From positions 1-53,971 of the forward strand of contig CACCIT010000004.1 of the NCBI GenBank assembly GCA_902546145.1: a stretch of 53,971 nucleotides of DNA, in the 5' to 3' direction. Below, piece after piece: positions 27,481 through 36,793 of this stretch. The first letter of the stretch is position 1. Each line of letters begins with the position of its first letter. The DNA is from an uncultured Pelagibacteraceae bacterium (GTDB lineage Bacteria; Pseudomonadota; Alphaproteobacteria; Pelagibacterales; Pelagibacteraceae). The notes below the pieces were generated by a model. The model ran no database searches, was not told where the DNA came from, and worked only from the letters and a program-made list of their open reading frames with translations. Made by a program: the position numbers and the translations under genes.

Positions 27481-28296
27481 ATGAAAATTATATTAAATAA
27501 TAATTCATTATTTAAATCTTTAAGGCCTTTTAATGATATTGGCTTTGTTCCCACAATGGGAAGTATCCATGAAGGTCATTTATCACTTATAGATAGATCA
27601 AATCGAACTTGCAAAAAGACAATAGTAAGTATTTTTGTTAACCCCAAACAATTTAACAACAAAAAAGATTTTAAGAATTATCCCACAAATATTAAAGAGG
27701 ATATTAAAATTTTAAAAAAAACTAAAAAGGTTGATTTCTTATACATCCCAAAATTCAAAGATATTTACAATAATAGTAAAAAATCAAACATAAAAATTGC
27801 AAAAAAAGATAAAGTTTTATGCGCCAAATATAGAGAAGGTCATTTTGAGGGTGTACTAGATGTAATGGGAAGACTAACTAATTTAGTAAATCCAAAAAAA
27901 ATATTTATGGGTAAAAAAGATTATCAACAATATTTCTTAATAAAAAATTATCTAAAAAATAAATATAAAACTTCTATTATTCCATGCAAAACTATTAGAA
28001 ATAAAAACAAAATAGCTTTATCTTCAAGAAATAATCATTTGGATTTAAATGGTATTAAAAAAGCAAGTTTCCTAACCAAAAGTCTAATTAAATTAAAAAG
28101 AAATTTGGTGAAAAACAAAAAAATAAAACAAAATTTAAGAATTCAAATGAAATATTTTGAGAAATTTTTAACAATTAAAATTGAATACTTAGAATTAAGA
28201 TCAATTAAAAGTCTCAAAATATCTAATACTGTAAGAGATTCACGTTTATTTGTTGCTTATTATATTGATAACGTAAGATTAATTGATAATTTTTAG
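27481..28296 (+). CDS. panC: Pantothenate synthetase
   Basis: PanC joins pantoate and beta-alanine with ATP to give pantothenate, the coenzyme A precursor. I chose the ATG at 27481, giving 271 residues starting MKIILNN; an earlier in-frame ATG at 27451 would add ten hydrophobic residues (MFYLFRFLIQ) with no family match. The nucleotide-binding motif GFVPTMGSIHEGHLSLI (about 21-37), IFVNPKQFN, MGKKDYQQY and ALSSRNNHL are all present. The last 4 nt overlap the end of mgtE on the opposite strand. No panB is next to it. Confidence 0.94.
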   Translation: MKIILNNNSLFKSLRPFNDIGFVPTMGSIHEGHLSLIDRSNRTCKKTIVSIFVNPKQFNNKKDFKNYPTNIKEDIKILKKTKKVDFLYIPKFKDIYNNSKKSNIKIAKKDKVLCAKYREGHFEGVLDVMGRLTNLVNPKKIFMGKKDYQQYFLIKNYLKNKYKTSIIPCKTIRNKNKIALSSRNNHLDLNGIKKASFLTKSLIKLKRNLVKNKKIKQNLRIQMKYFEKFLTIKIEYLELRSIKSLKISNTVRDSRLFVAYYIDNVRLIDNF

Positions 28297-29666
28297 AGAA
28301 AGTAAGCTCCAACACCTAAAAATGAGACAAAGCCTATTACATCAGTAATGGTTGTAACAAAAACACTTGATGCAATTGCAGGATCAATATTCATTTTTTT
28401 TAAAGTAAAAGGAACAAGAATACCAAACAGTCCAGCTATAATCATCGTAAGCACCATTGATATTGAAATGATTATTGAAAGAATGCTGTCTTGAAACCAA
28501 ATTTGAACTATTAAAGCACTTATAGCAGCAAATATAATTCCATTTAGTATACCAATTGAAAATTCTTTAAAAACATTTGATGAAAAATTATTTTGGGTTA
28601 AGTCATTTGTTGCAATTGTTCTGACTGTAACAGCCAATGTTTGCATTCCTGCATTACCACCCATCGATGCAACAATTGGCATCAGAAATGCAAGAACAAC
28701 CATTTGCTCAATAGTTGCTCCAAACAGACTAATACACCAGGTAGCTAAAAAAGCTGTAAATAAATTCAGTAAAAGCCAGTTAAATCTTCTTTTAGTTTTT
28801 GTAACAACGCCATCAGTTATTTCTTCGTCACCTACACCTGCAAGTCTTAATGCATCTTCCTCAGCCTCTTCTTTTAAGACTGTAAGGACATCATCGTTCA
28901 TAATCATTCCTACCAATTTATTATTTTTATCAACTACGGCTGCTGAGTTAAGATTGTAATTTTCAAAAAGGTTAGCCACCTCTTCTTTATCCATATCTAC
29001 AGGCACTAATAGTTGAGACTCTGACATGATGCTTGCCATTTTTGTGTCTCTTGGTGAAGTAAGAACTCTTGATGATGGAACTGTTCCAATAGGTTTAAAT
29101 TCTTCATTAACAATAAAAATTTCCAAAAATTCTTCTGGCAGATCTTTATTTTCTCTTAAATAGTCAATTGTTTGACCCACAGACCAGTTGCTTGGTATAG
29201 CAGTAAACTCACGCTGCATAAGTCTAGCAGCAGTATCTTCAGGATAGCTTAAGCTTTCTAACAGGGCAAATCTGTCTTTAGGTGGTAATGAGCTTAATAT
29301 AGTGTTCTTATCTTCTTCGGGTACATTTTCTAAAATCGAAATAGCATCATCTGACTCTAAGTTAGTAAGAATAGTTACAATTGAATCTGCAGATAAATAT
29401 TTAATTATTTCAGTTTGTATAGACTCATTTAATTCTACAAAAACCTCTGCATCAATATTAAAATTATTTAATTTAATTAAACTTTCTCTATCACTAATGC
29501 TTAAGTGTTCAATTATGTCTGCTGCATCAGCAGGGTGCATTTCATTGAATGAGTCATTAATAAATTTTGCATCATTGTTAGCTATTTTAGAGGTAACAAC
29601 TCTCAAATATTCTTTATTGAATTCAAAATTTACTTTTTTATCTTTAGTTTTTTTAATTAAAGACAT
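28293..29666 (-). CDS. mgtE: Magnesium transporter MgtE
   Basis: MgtE is a dimeric Mg2+ channel of the inner membrane gated by its cytosolic domains. The 457-residue protein has the N-terminal MgtE_N helical domain (NEMHPADAADIIEHL; about 40-150), a CBS pair (about 155-275, with SVGQTIDYLRENKDLPEE and AAVVDKNNKLVGMIMNDDV) and five membrane segments from about 290. TM signatures are MPIVASMGGNAGMQTLAVTV and MNIDPAIASSVFVTTITDV. All domains are in their usual order and length. The leader between mgtE and lipB is only 61 nt, too short for an M-box Mg2+ riboswitch. The 3' end overlaps panC by 4 nt. Confidence 0.95.
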   Translation of the reverse strand: MSLIKKTKDKKVNFEFNKEYLRVVTSKIANNDAKFINDSFNEMHPADAADIIEHLSISDRESLIKLNNFNIDAEVFVELNESIQTEIIKYLSADSIVTILTNLESDDAISILENVPEEDKNTILSSLPPKDRFALLESLSYPEDTAARLMQREFTAIPSNWSVGQTIDYLRENKDLPEEFLEIFIVNEEFKPIGTVPSSRVLTSPRDTKMASIMSESQLLVPVDMDKEEVANLFENYNLNSAAVVDKNNKLVGMIMNDDVLTVLKEEAEEDALRLAGVGDEEITDGVVTKTKRRFNWLLLNLFTAFLATWCISLFGATIEQMVVLAFLMPIVASMGGNAGMQTLAVTVRTIATNDLTQNNFSSNVFKEFSIGILNGIIFAAISALIVQIWFQDSILSIIISISMVLTMIIAGLFGILVPFTLKKMNIDPAIASSVFVTTITDVIGFVSFLGVGAYFL

Positions 29667-29727
29667 AAATGTACCTATAATTTAGTTGTGCACTATTAAT
29701 ACATAATTAAAATATTACAAATTTTAA

Positions 29728-30345
29728 ATGGATATAGAGATCAAAAAGTCAATAAAACCGGTAAATTATTTTGAGGCAATTGATCTATTAGAGTCTAGAT
29801 TAAAAAATATTACAGCTAATAAAGAAAAAGAATTAATTTGGATTTTAGAGCATCCTGAAATTTTTACTGCAGGTACATCGTATAAAGAAAATGAAATAAT
29901 TGATAAATCAATTGATCTATTAAAAACAAACAGAGGTGGAAAAATTACGTATCATGGTCCAGGTCAATTAATTTGTTATTTTGTTATTGATCTAAGAGAA
30001 AAAAAGGACATTAGAAAATTTATTACAACTATTGAAAACACAATTATTCAAAGTTTAAAAAAATATAATATTGAAACCTTTCCTGATAAAGAAAATATTG
30101 GAATATGGTATAAAGACAAAAATGAAATTCAAAAAATTGCTGCGATAGGTATTAGAGTGAGTAAGTGGATTGCATATCACGGATTTGCAATAAATGTTGA
30201 TAACAACTTAGAAAATTATAAAAAAATAATACCTTGTGGAATTTCCAATAAAGGTGTTACAAATTTAAAAAAAATTTTAAATCAAGATTATTCTAACTTG
30301 AATAATGAAATTATTGAAAATTTTATTTCAAATTTGAAAAACTAA
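29728..30345 (+). CDS. lipB: Octanoyltransferase (lipoate biosynthesis)
   Basis: LipB moves the octanoyl group from acyl carrier protein to lipoyl domains, the first step of lipoylation of enzymes such as pyruvate dehydrogenase and GcvH. The 205-residue protein has [20 protein letters not shown] (68-87), the catalytic Lys136 in [12 protein letters not shown], and the acyl-carrying Cys170 in [13 protein letters not shown]. It is alone on its strand here: divergent from mgtE, and its last 23 nt overlap the 3' end of the pseudouridine synthase gene. No lipA is in the window. Confidence 0.94.
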   Translation: MDIEIKKSIKPVNYFEAIDLLESRLKNITANKEKELIWILEHPEIFTAGTSYKENEIIDKSIDLLKTNRGGKITYHGPGQLICYFVIDLREKKDIRKFITTIENTIIQSLKKYNIETFPDKENIGIWYKDKNEIQKIAAIGIRVSKWIAYHGFAINVDNNLENYKKIIPCGISNKGVTNLKKILNQDYSNLNNEIIENFISNLKN

Positions 30346-31240
30346 GTCTTTTTGATTTTAACAACTTTTTAAAATATTCTGGCAATAAAGCTGAATAAGT
30401 ATGCTTCGTATCATTTATTTTAAATTTAATTTGATATGAGTGCAGCATAAGATTTTTATTTATACCTTTATCTGACTTAGATAGTTTATATTTCGTATCT
30501 CCAAATATAGGATTACCAACTGCAAAAAGTTGTTTACGTAACTGATGTTTTCTTCCAGTTATTGGTTTTAATTCTAATAAAGATGCTTCAGAATTTTTAT
30601 CTATTACCTTGAATATAGTTTTTGCTTTTTCTACTAACTTTTTATCACCATCATATCTTATTAAGTCATCATCCCAAACACCTGTGTTTTTATTAATTTC
30701 TCCTTGGCATATGGCAAGATAAGTTTTATGTACTTTTCTTAATCTAAATAATGATGTTAGTAGCTGCGCACTCTCTCTATTTTTTGCCATTATAAATACG
30801 CCAGATGTATCTTTGTCTAATCTATGAACAGAATAAGGTTTTGTTCCTTTAAAAATTTCACTCTTTGCAAAAATATCAACTAAGTTTTTTTTAGATTTTG
30901 TACCACCTTGTACTGATATTCCTGATGCTTTATTTAATACAACAAAATTATCATTATCATCAATAATTTGATCTTCGTTTGATTTTATTATTTCTTTAGT
31001 TGGTAAAAATTTTATTTTTTTTTGTTCTACTCTTTCTTTAAATTCAATATTAAATATATTTATCTGATCTCCTTTTTTTATTTTGTGAGAACTTTTAACT
31101 TTTTTTTTGTTAATTTTAATTTTTCCTGTCCTAAGATATTTTTCAATTAAACCTTGAGGTATTTTTCCAATATTTAATCTCATCCATCTATCAATACGCA
31201 TATCATTACACGTTGAATCAACGATGTATGACTTGTTCAT
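30323..31240 (-). CDS. RluA-family 23S rRNA pseudouridine synthase (RluC/RluD-like)
   Basis: The protein should isomerise specific uridines in 23S rRNA. The 305 residues carry an N-terminal S4 RNA-binding domain (about 15-62, [20 protein letters not shown]) and a RluA catalytic domain with Asp142 in the signature [16 protein letters not shown] (139-154), then [12 protein letters not shown]. The S4 domain favours RluC or RluD over RluA; which of the two, and which uridines, cannot be fixed from sequence, so no symbol is given. It begins 10 nt after rplQ, at the downstream end of the ribosomal block, and its end overlaps lipB convergently by 23 nt. Confidence 0.9.
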   Translation of the reverse strand: MNKSYIVDSTCNDMRIDRWMRLNIGKIPQGLIEKYLRTGKIKINKKKVKSSHKIKKGDQINIFNIEFKERVEQKKIKFLPTKEIIKSNEDQIIDDNDNFVVLNKASGISVQGGTKSKKNLVDIFAKSEIFKGTKPYSVHRLDKDTSGVFIMAKNRESAQLLTSLFRLRKVHKTYLAICQGEINKNTGVWDDDLIRYDGDKKLVEKAKTIFKVIDKNSEASLLELKPITGRKHQLRKQLFAVGNPIFGDTKYKLSKSDKGINKNLMLHSYQIKFKINDTKHTYSALLPEYFKKLLKSKRLSFSNLK

Positions 31241-31250
31241 GATTTAGGAT

Positions 31251-31694
31251 TTAAGCTGTAGCTTGTTTGTTTTCTTCTGTTTTTGGAGCTTCTTTTGACG
31301 TATTTTTTTTCTTCTTATCTACTCTTTTGGCCTCAACATCTCTGTCTACAAATTCTATAATTGCCATTGGAGCATTATCACCATATCTAAAACCTGCTTT
31401 AATAATTCTAGTGTAGCCACCTTTTCTATTTGAATATCTTTTAGAAAGAGTTTTTTTTACTTTATTAGCTGATTTAATATCTTGGAGTTGAGATACAAGC
31501 ATCTTAGTTGTTTGTAATGTATCTTTTTTACCTAAAGTAATAATTTTGTCTGCTTGAGGTCTTAAGAACTTTGCTTTTGGTAATGTAGTTTTGATCTGTT
31601 CATATTTTATCAAAGAATTTAACATATTCTTTAATAGAGCTTTTCTATGCTCAGATGTTCTGTTTAGTTTTTTATTGGCTAAGCCGTGTCTCAT
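31251..31694 (-). CDS. rplQ: 50S ribosomal protein L17
   Basis: L17 sits near the exit tunnel region of the 50S subunit. The 147 residues start [20 protein letters not shown], the family signature, and include [17 protein letters not shown] and [20 protein letters not shown]. Past about residue 122 there is a charged, low-complexity tail rich in Lys, Glu and Thr that is not part of the core fold. The ATG overlaps the rpoA stop by one base, and a pseudouridine synthase gene follows after 10 nt rather than the operon ending here. Confidence 0.97.
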   Translation of the reverse strand: MRHGLANKKLNRTSEHRKALLKNMLNSLIKYEQIKTTLPKAKFLRPQADKIITLGKKDTLQTTKMLVSQLQDIKSANKVKKTLSKRYSNRKGGYTRIIKAGFRYGDNAPMAIIEFVDRDVEAKRVDKKKKNTSKEAPKTEENKQATA

Positions 31695-32722
31695 TAAATT
31701 GCTTCCTCTAATTTTTTAGACATTTCTGCAATATTATCTGGTGGCCAGTTAGGTATTTCCATACCTAAATACAGAGACATTCCAGTTAGAACTTCTTTTA
31801 TCTCATTTAAAGATTTTCTACCAAAATTTGGTGTTCTTAACATTTCACCTTCAGATTTTTGAACTAAATCGCCAATATAAATTATATTGTCATTTTTTAA
31901 GCAATTCATTGATCTTACAGATAGTTCTAGTTCATCAACTTTTCTTAGTAAATTCTTATTAAACTCAGGTTCAGATGAAACTTCTTTTACAGGAGCTTCA
32001 ACAGGCTCATCAAAATTAACAAACATTTTCAACTGGTCTTGAAAAATCCTAGCAGAGTAAGCAACAGCATCTTCTGCAGAGATTGAACCATTAGTCTCTA
32101 CTTCCATTGTTAATTTATCATAATCAAGAGCTTTACCTTCTCTAGCTGTGCTAACTGAATAAGAAACCTTTTTTACTGGACTATACAAAGAGTCAATGGC
32201 AATTAAACCTAGTGGTGGCTCCTCTGGTTTATTTAGCTCAGCTGGAACATAACCTTTTCCAGTGTTTACATTCATTTCCATGTGAAAAGTAGTATTTTCA
32301 TCTAAGTTACAAATTACTAACTCAGGATTTAATATTTCTACATCCGTCACAGGAGCAATGTCTGAAGCTTTTATTTCACCCGGACCTTTTGCGTCTAAAA
32401 CTAATTTTTTTGTACCTTCAGAATTACATTTTAAAGCAAGTGATTTAACATTTAATACTATGTCCGTTACATCTTCTCTTACACCTTTAATTGATGTAAA
32501 TTCATGTAGAACACCATCAATTTGTATCGAAGTAACTGCAGCTCCTCTGATTGAAGAAAGCAAAATTCTTCTTAAGGAGTTTCCTAAAGTTAATCCGTAA
32601 CCTTTTTCTAAAGGCTCAGCTATAATCTTAGCATGTGTTAAATCATCACTAATTTGAACATCTAATTTAGATGGTTTAATCAAAGATTTCCAATTTTTAA
32701 CATTAACGTTTTCTACTTCCAT
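31694..32722 (-). CDS. rpoA: DNA-directed RNA polymerase subunit alpha
   Basis: The alpha subunit nucleates polymerase assembly and contacts upstream promoter DNA and activators. The 342-residue protein has the N-terminal domain ([20 protein letters not shown], about 36-55; GKGYVPAE) and a helical C-terminal domain (about 258-330; [39 protein letters not shown]-like). Both domains are complete. It lies in the standard alpha-operon order rpsM-rpsK-rpoA-rplQ, and one-base TAATG overlaps join it to both neighbours. Confidence 0.98.
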   Translation of the reverse strand: MEVENVNVKNWKSLIKPSKLDVQISDDLTHAKIIAEPLEKGYGLTLGNSLRRILLSSIRGAAVTSIQIDGVLHEFTSIKGVREDVTDIVLNVKSLALKCNSEGTKKLVLDAKGPGEIKASDIAPVTDVEILNPELVICNLDENTTFHMEMNVNTGKGYVPAELNKPEEPPLGLIAIDSLYSPVKKVSYSVSTAREGKALDYDKLTMEVETNGSISAEDAVAYSARIFQDQLKMFVNFDEPVEAPVKEVSSEPEFNKNLLRKVDELELSVRSMNCLKNDNIIYIGDLVQKSEGEMLRTPNFGRKSLNEIKEVLTGMSLYLGMEIPNWPPDNIAEMSKKLEEAI

Positions 32723-33171
32723 TAAACTCTCCTTTTTTTTGGTGGTCTAGTTCCGTTATGAGGCATCGGTGTTGTGTCTTTAATTGACAAAATTTTAAAA
32801 CCTCTTGCTTGTAAAGCTCTTAATGCTGTTTCTCTTCCTGAACCAGGCCCTTTTACCTCAACAGATAAAGTTTTCATTCCATACTCTAATGCTTTTGATG
32901 CTGCGGAGTCCGCTGCTATTTGAGCTGCATAAGGTGTAGATTTTCTTGATCCTTTAAATCCTTTCTGTCCAGCAGATGCCCAGGATATTACATTTCCATT
33001 TGTATCAGCAATTGAAATTATTGTGTTATTAAATGTTGACTGCACATAAGCAATTCCATTTAAAATATTCTTTTTTATCTTTTTCTTTTTTGAATAAGAG
33101 CTCTTTGCACTTTTTTTAGAAGATTTTTCTACCTTCTGATCTTTATTGTCAGTTTTTTCTGTTTTTGCCAT
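32722..33171 (-). CDS. rpsK: 30S ribosomal protein S11
   Basis: S11 lies on the platform of the 30S subunit. The core (about 35-149) contains [54 protein letters not shown] and the C-terminal [18 protein letters not shown]. At 149 residues it is about 20 longer than usual because of a Lys/Ser-rich N-terminal extension (residues 1-32). No Met lies closer to the core, so the extension is probably translated. It starts 2 nt after rpsM ends and its stop overlaps the rpoA start. Confidence 0.97.
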   Translation of the reverse strand: MAKTEKTDNKDQKVEKSSKKSAKSSYSKKKKIKKNILNGIAYVQSTFNNTIISIADTNGNVISWASAGQKGFKGSRKSTPYAAQIAADSAASKALEYGMKTLSVEVKGPGSGRETALRALQARGFKILSIKDTTPMPHNGTRPPKKRRV

Positions 33172-33173
33172 TA

Positions 33174-33557
33174 TTATTTTTTAGTTGGTGTTAATTTCTT
33201 CCCTGCAATAGCGATTGCTTTTCCTTTTCTTGTTCTTGCATTACATCTTGTTCTTTGACCTCTTACAGGTAATTTTTTTCTATGTCTTGTTCCTCTATAA
33301 CATGCAAGATCTATCAATCTTTTAATACTTAAAGAATAATCTCTTCTAAGATCTCCTTCGACTTTAAAATTTTGATCGATGTATTCTCTTATTTTTAAAA
33401 TTTCATCATCAGTTAACTCATTCACTCTTTTGGCTCTTGGAATTTCTAGAGAAGAACAAATTTGTTGTGAGAATTTATCTCCAATTCCATAAATATATGT
33501 CAGTCCAATGTGGACAAGTTTATTTTGTGGAATGTTTATACCTGCGATACGAGCCAT
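33174..33557 (-). CDS. rpsM: 30S ribosomal protein S13
   Basis: S13 is in the 30S head and touches the P-site tRNA and the intersubunit bridge B1. The 127-residue protein begins [20 protein letters not shown] and has the C-terminal motif [20 protein letters not shown] plus a basic tail, typical of the family. It opens the alpha operon. The 55 nt before it hold a good sigma-70-like promoter, making this a likely secondary transcription start inside the large ribosomal block. No rpmJ (L36) gene precedes it. Confidence 0.97.
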   Translation of the reverse strand: MARIAGINIPQNKLVHIGLTYIYGIGDKFSQQICSSLEIPRAKRVNELTDDEILKIREYIDQNFKVEGDLRRDYSLSIKRLIDLACYRGTRHRKKLPVRGQRTRCNARTRKGKAIAIAGKKLTPTKK

Positions 33558-33580
33558 AATTTTTGTGATAAATTGTGCCT

Positions 33581-33608
33581 TTTATATAAGAAGATTAATC
33601 AAAGTCAA
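33581..33608 (-). promoter_or_regulatory. Sigma-70-like promoter for rpsM-rpsK-rpoA-rplQ
   Basis: On the minus strand, in the adk-rpsM gap, there is TTGACT (33608-33603) and TATAAA (33586-33581) separated by 16 bp, each 5 of 6 matches to consensus. It starts just after the adk stop and lies about 24-50 nt before the rpsM ATG. Position in one of the few gaps of this block supports it, though no transcription start has been measured here. Confidence 0.6.
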
Positions 33609-33612
33609 CGTC

Positions 33613-34176
33613 TTAAACATTTATAAAAGTGTCTATTTTCCTTGTTATTTCGTCTATTTCTAAGCTTCCATCAATTTCCTTAAATTTAGGATTCTCTGAG
33701 TAGTAATTAAGCACTGGCTCTGTTGTGGTCATGTATGTATCAAAACGTTTTAGAATAGTACTTGTTTCATCGTCTGATCTATTTTCAATAATTTTTCTTT
33801 TCTCTAGTCTTTTTACAACTGTATCTTTATCAACTTTAAGATACAAAATTAAATCTATTTTTTGATTTGATGCCTCGAGTAAGATATCTAAATTTTTTGC
33901 TTGGCTCAAAGATCTAGGGTATCCATCAAATATTAATCTATTTTTTTTTTGAGGGTCAGATACTAAATTTTCAATAAGTTTATTTACAATTTCATCACTT
34001 ACAAATTTACCATTTTTCATGTCATTAGTTATTGTCTTACCAATGTCTGAATTTTTATATATTTCTTCTCTTAAAAGTTCACCAGTTGAGATTTGGAAGG
34101 AATTTAATTTCTTTACTAAATATTTAGCTTGAGTACCTTTACCAGCACCAGGCGGTCCAAACAAAACTATATTCAC
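33613..34176 (-). CDS. adk: Adenylate kinase (short-LID type)
   Basis: Adk equilibrates ATP, AMP and ADP. The 187-residue protein has the P-loop GPPGAGKGTQ (7-16), STGELLREE in the AMP-binding part, FDGYPRSLSQA (about 83-93) and RSDDETSTILKRF (about 143-155). It is shorter than the E. coli enzyme (214) because the extended LID domain is reduced to a short loop, as in the short isoforms; no zinc-type Cys are seen. It lies between secY and rpsM, starting directly after the secY stop, as in other bacteria with secY-adk order. Confidence 0.96.
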   Translation of the reverse strand: MNIVLFGPPGAGKGTQAKYLVKKLNSFQISTGELLREEIYKNSDIGKTITNDMKNGKFVSDEIVNKLIENLVSDPQKKNRLIFDGYPRSLSQAKNLDILLEASNQKIDLILYLKVDKDTVVKRLEKRKIIENRSDDETSTILKRFDTYMTTTEPVLNYYSENPKFKEIDGSLEIDEITRKIDTFINV

Positions 34177-35457
34177 TTACTTTCCAAATTTAGTTTTCTT
34201 AATTAATTGTTCGTATTGAGAACTCATTAATCTTGTTTGAATTTGAGTTACAGTATCAATGGCTACAACAACAACAATAAGAATAGATGCACCACCCAAA
34301 TAAAAAGGAATTGGGTAATTAGCTATTAAAAATTCTGGCATTAAACATACAAGTGTCAAATATAGAGCACCTATTGTAGTAAGTTTAGTTAAAATATTTT
34401 CAATATATAATGCTGTACTCTCACCAGGTCTAATTCCTGGTACAAAGCCACCATATTTTCTTAAGTTTTCTGCAGTTTCAGTTGGGTTAAATGTAATTGA
34501 AGTATAGAAAAATGTGAAAAATATTATACCAGATGCATATAGCAACATGTACAAAGGCTGACCTTGAGTGAAATAAGAACTTAAGTTTAAAAATGTTTCA
34601 TTGTTTGAAAATGAAAAATTAGAAAAAGTAACTGGTAACAATAATAAAGCAGAGGCAAAAATTGCTGGTATTACTCCTGCTTGATTAATTTTTAGTGGCA
34701 AATGAGAAGACTCTCCACCGTACATTTTGTTTCCCATTTGTCTTTTAGGATAATTGATAAGAATTTTTCTTAAAGCTCTCTCCATAAAAACAACAAATAA
34801 AATAGTTAATATTAAAAGAACAAAAATTGCTAAGATCATGAAAGTTGATACGGCACCTGTTCTACCTAATTCAAAAGTTGTAACTAAAGCTCTAGGTATT
34901 TCAGCAACGATACCTGCAAAAATAATTAAAGAAATTCCATTTCCAATTCCTCTTTGAGTGATTTGTTCTCCTAACCACATAAGAAAAATTGTACCAGCAA
35001 CAATAGTTGTTACTGTTGTAATTTTAAAAAATGCTCCTGGATTAATTACTAAATCAGCAGAAGACTCTAAACCTACCGATAAACCATAACCTTGAACTGT
35101 AGCGAGTAAAACTGTTCCATATCTTGTAATTTGAGTAATCTTTGCTCTGCCAGTTTCTCCCTGAGCCTTTAAATTCTTAAAATAATCAGAAACCCCTGTT
35201 AACAACTGAACTATAATAGCTGATGATATGTATGGCATTATACCAAGAGCAAAAATTGCCATTCTACTGACGGCACCGCCAGCAAAAACATTGAACATAC
35301 CAAGTAACCCTTTTTGATTACCGTCCATCATGATTTTTAATTGTTCTGGGTCAATTCCTGGTAAAGGAACAAACGTACCAAATCTATATACCGCAAGGAT
35401 TGCTATGGTAAAAATTATTCTATTTCTTAGATCATTTGTTGAAGATGATGCACTCAT
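34177..35457 (-). CDS. secY: Protein translocase subunit SecY
   Basis: SecY is the channel-forming subunit of the SecYEG inner-membrane translocon. The 426-residue protein has about ten hydrophobic segments. Signatures include YRFGTFVPLPGIDPEQLK in the first periplasmic region, the plug and second TM in IFALGIMPYISSAIIVQLL, and GERxTQRGIGNG-like GEQITQRGIGNGISLIIF. It sits between rplO and adk, its normal place in the spc operon, and starts 9 nt after the rplO stop. secE and secG are not in this window. Confidence 0.97.
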   Translation of the reverse strand: MSASSSTNDLRNRIIFTIAILAVYRFGTFVPLPGIDPEQLKIMMDGNQKGLLGMFNVFAGGAVSRMAIFALGIMPYISSAIIVQLLTGVSDYFKNLKAQGETGRAKITQITRYGTVLLATVQGYGLSVGLESSADLVINPGAFFKITTVTTIVAGTIFLMWLGEQITQRGIGNGISLIIFAGIVAEIPRALVTTFELGRTGAVSTFMILAIFVLLILTILFVVFMERALRKILINYPKRQMGNKMYGGESSHLPLKINQAGVIPAIFASALLLLPVTFSNFSFSNNETFLNLSSYFTQGQPLYMLLYASGIIFFTFFYTSITFNPTETAENLRKYGGFVPGIRPGESTALYIENILTKLTTIGALYLTLVCLMPEFLIANYPIPFYLGGASILIVVVVAIDTVTQIQTRLMSSQYEQLIKKTKFGK

Positions 35458-35466
35458 TTAAACAAA

Positions 35467-35919
35467 TTATTTTTTTAATTGAATAGATCCACCAATTTTT
35501 TCTAGTTTTTCTATTGCTGATTTTGATGCCAAGTCAGCCTCAATATTAATTTTATCTTTTAACTCTCCAGTACCTAATATTTTTAATTTTGTAGAGTTTT
35601 TGTTTATTAATTTTAATTTTTTTAGAGATGAAGAATTAAGCACTTCATTTGGATTAATATTTTTTTTATCAATATAAGACTGAATTTTTTCCAAGTTTAA
35701 AATTGCAATGTTTTCTCTTGAAATTGGATTAAAACCTCTTTTAGGTAATCTTCTGTATAAAGGCATTTGACCACCTTCAAAACTTTTTATTGCAACACCA
35801 GATCTAGATTTTTGACCTTTAACACCTCTACCAGATGTTTTACCTTTTCCAGAACCAATACCTCTTCCTACTCTAATTTTAGGTTTATTAATTTTCTGTC
35901 TTGTATTTAATGTAATCAT
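35467..35919 (-). CDS. rplO: 50S ribosomal protein L15
   Basis: L15 is a late-assembling 50S protein that reaches deep into 23S rRNA by its N-terminal arm. The 150 residues include the Gly-rich basic arm RVGRGIGSGKGKTSGRGVKG (17-36) and GGQMPLYRRLPKRGFNP. Length is standard. Its ATG overlaps the rpsE stop by one base; this leaves no room for rpmD (L30), which normally lies between these two genes. Confidence 0.97.
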   Translation of the reverse strand: MITLNTRQKINKPKIRVGRGIGSGKGKTSGRGVKGQKSRSGVAIKSFEGGQMPLYRRLPKRGFNPISRENIAILNLEKIQSYIDKKNINPNEVLNSSSLKKLKLINKNSTKLKILGTGELKDKINIEADLASKSAIEKLEKIGGSIQLKK

Positions 35920-36434
35920 TATCCTCTTTTTTCAATAATTTCTGATATTTTTTTATTTCTTATTGCTGAAATTTGTTTTGGTGAATTTTGCTTCATTAAA
36001 GCTTTCATAGTAGCTCTAATCACATTGTGTGCATTTGATGTTCCCATTGATTTAGCAACAATATCTTTTACACCCAATACCTCGCATACTGCTCTAACTG
36101 GACCACCTGCAATAATACCTGTACCTTTTGATGCTGCTCTTAAAACTATTCTACCAGAGCCATCTTTAGCTTTCACATCGTGATGAATTGTTCTTCCTTC
36201 TCTCAAAGGTATATGTGTTAATTTTCTTCTCGCCATTTCATTAGCTTTTTTAATTGCATCTGGAACTTGTTTTGCTTTCGCGTGTGCTATTCCAATTTTT
36301 CCAGCCTGATTTCCTACCACTACAAGAGCTGAAAAACCAAATCTTCTTCCACCTTTTACAACTTTTGTAATTCTGTTGATATGAACTAACTTTTCTAAAA
36401 TATCGTCTGTTTTTTTATCTTTGTTATTTTCCAT
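35919..36434 (-). CDS. rpsE: 30S ribosomal protein S5
   Basis: S5 helps decoding accuracy and mRNA helicase activity at the entry of the 30S subunit. The 171-residue protein has the N-terminal dsRNA-binding-like fold (INRITKVVKGGRRFGFSALV, VVGNQAGKIGIAHAKA) and the C-terminal domain (GTGIIAGGPVRAVCEVLGV, SMGTSNAHNVIRATMKAL). Both halves are complete. It is directly joined to rplO at its 3' end and starts 2 nt after the rplR stop. Confidence 0.98.
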   Translation of the reverse strand: MENNKDKKTDDILEKLVHINRITKVVKGGRRFGFSALVVVGNQAGKIGIAHAKAKQVPDAIKKANEMARRKLTHIPLREGRTIHHDVKAKDGSGRIVLRAASKGTGIIAGGPVRAVCEVLGVKDIVAKSMGTSNAHNVIRATMKALMKQNSPKQISAIRNKKISEIIEKRG

Positions 36435-36436
36435 AA

Positions 36437-36793
36437 TTAAAATTCCATCCCATTTTCTCTTAACGTGTCTGCAAATGCTTTGATTCTACCATGATATTTA
36501 TAAGATCCTCTATCAAAATAAATTTTTGTAATATTTTTTTCCTGAGCTTTTTTTGCAAGTTTTTGGGCAACTAATTTTGAAAGCTCTGTTTTGTTAATTT
36601 TATCAGATGATTTTAAATCTTTCTCAATGGATGAAGCTGATAACAAAGTTACTTTTTTTGTATCATCAATGATTTGAGCTGAAATATTTTTGGCAGATCT
36701 TGAAATACTTAATCTAAATCTATCTTTTGGAGCAACTTTTTTTACTTTGTTGCTAACTCTAAATCTTTTTCTAATACTAGTGTTTAGTTTCAT
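36437..36793 (-). CDS. rplR: 50S ribosomal protein L18
   Basis: L18 binds 5S rRNA together with L5 and L25. The 118 residues include the basic N-terminus with [17 protein letters not shown], a central helix with [20 protein letters not shown] and the signature end [20 protein letters not shown], in which the family's conserved G-x-Y-H-GR pattern is visible. Length and place (rplF-rplR-rpsE) are standard. The start overlaps the rplF stop by one base. Confidence 0.97.
   Translation of the reverse strand: MKLNTSIRKRFRVSNKVKKVAPKDRFRLSISRSAKNISAQIIDDTKKVTLLSASSIEKDLKSSDKINKTELSKLVAQKLAKKAQEKNITKIYFDRGSYKYHGRIKAFADTLRENGMEF

Noticed and set aside
29302-29685. Open frame of 127 codons opposite the mgtE N-terminus
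   Set aside because: It is antisense to a conserved gene and recognisable as a shadow frame.
29667-29727. M-box magnesium riboswitch before mgtE
   Set aside because: The 61-nt spacer is too short for the aptamer and is shared with lipB.
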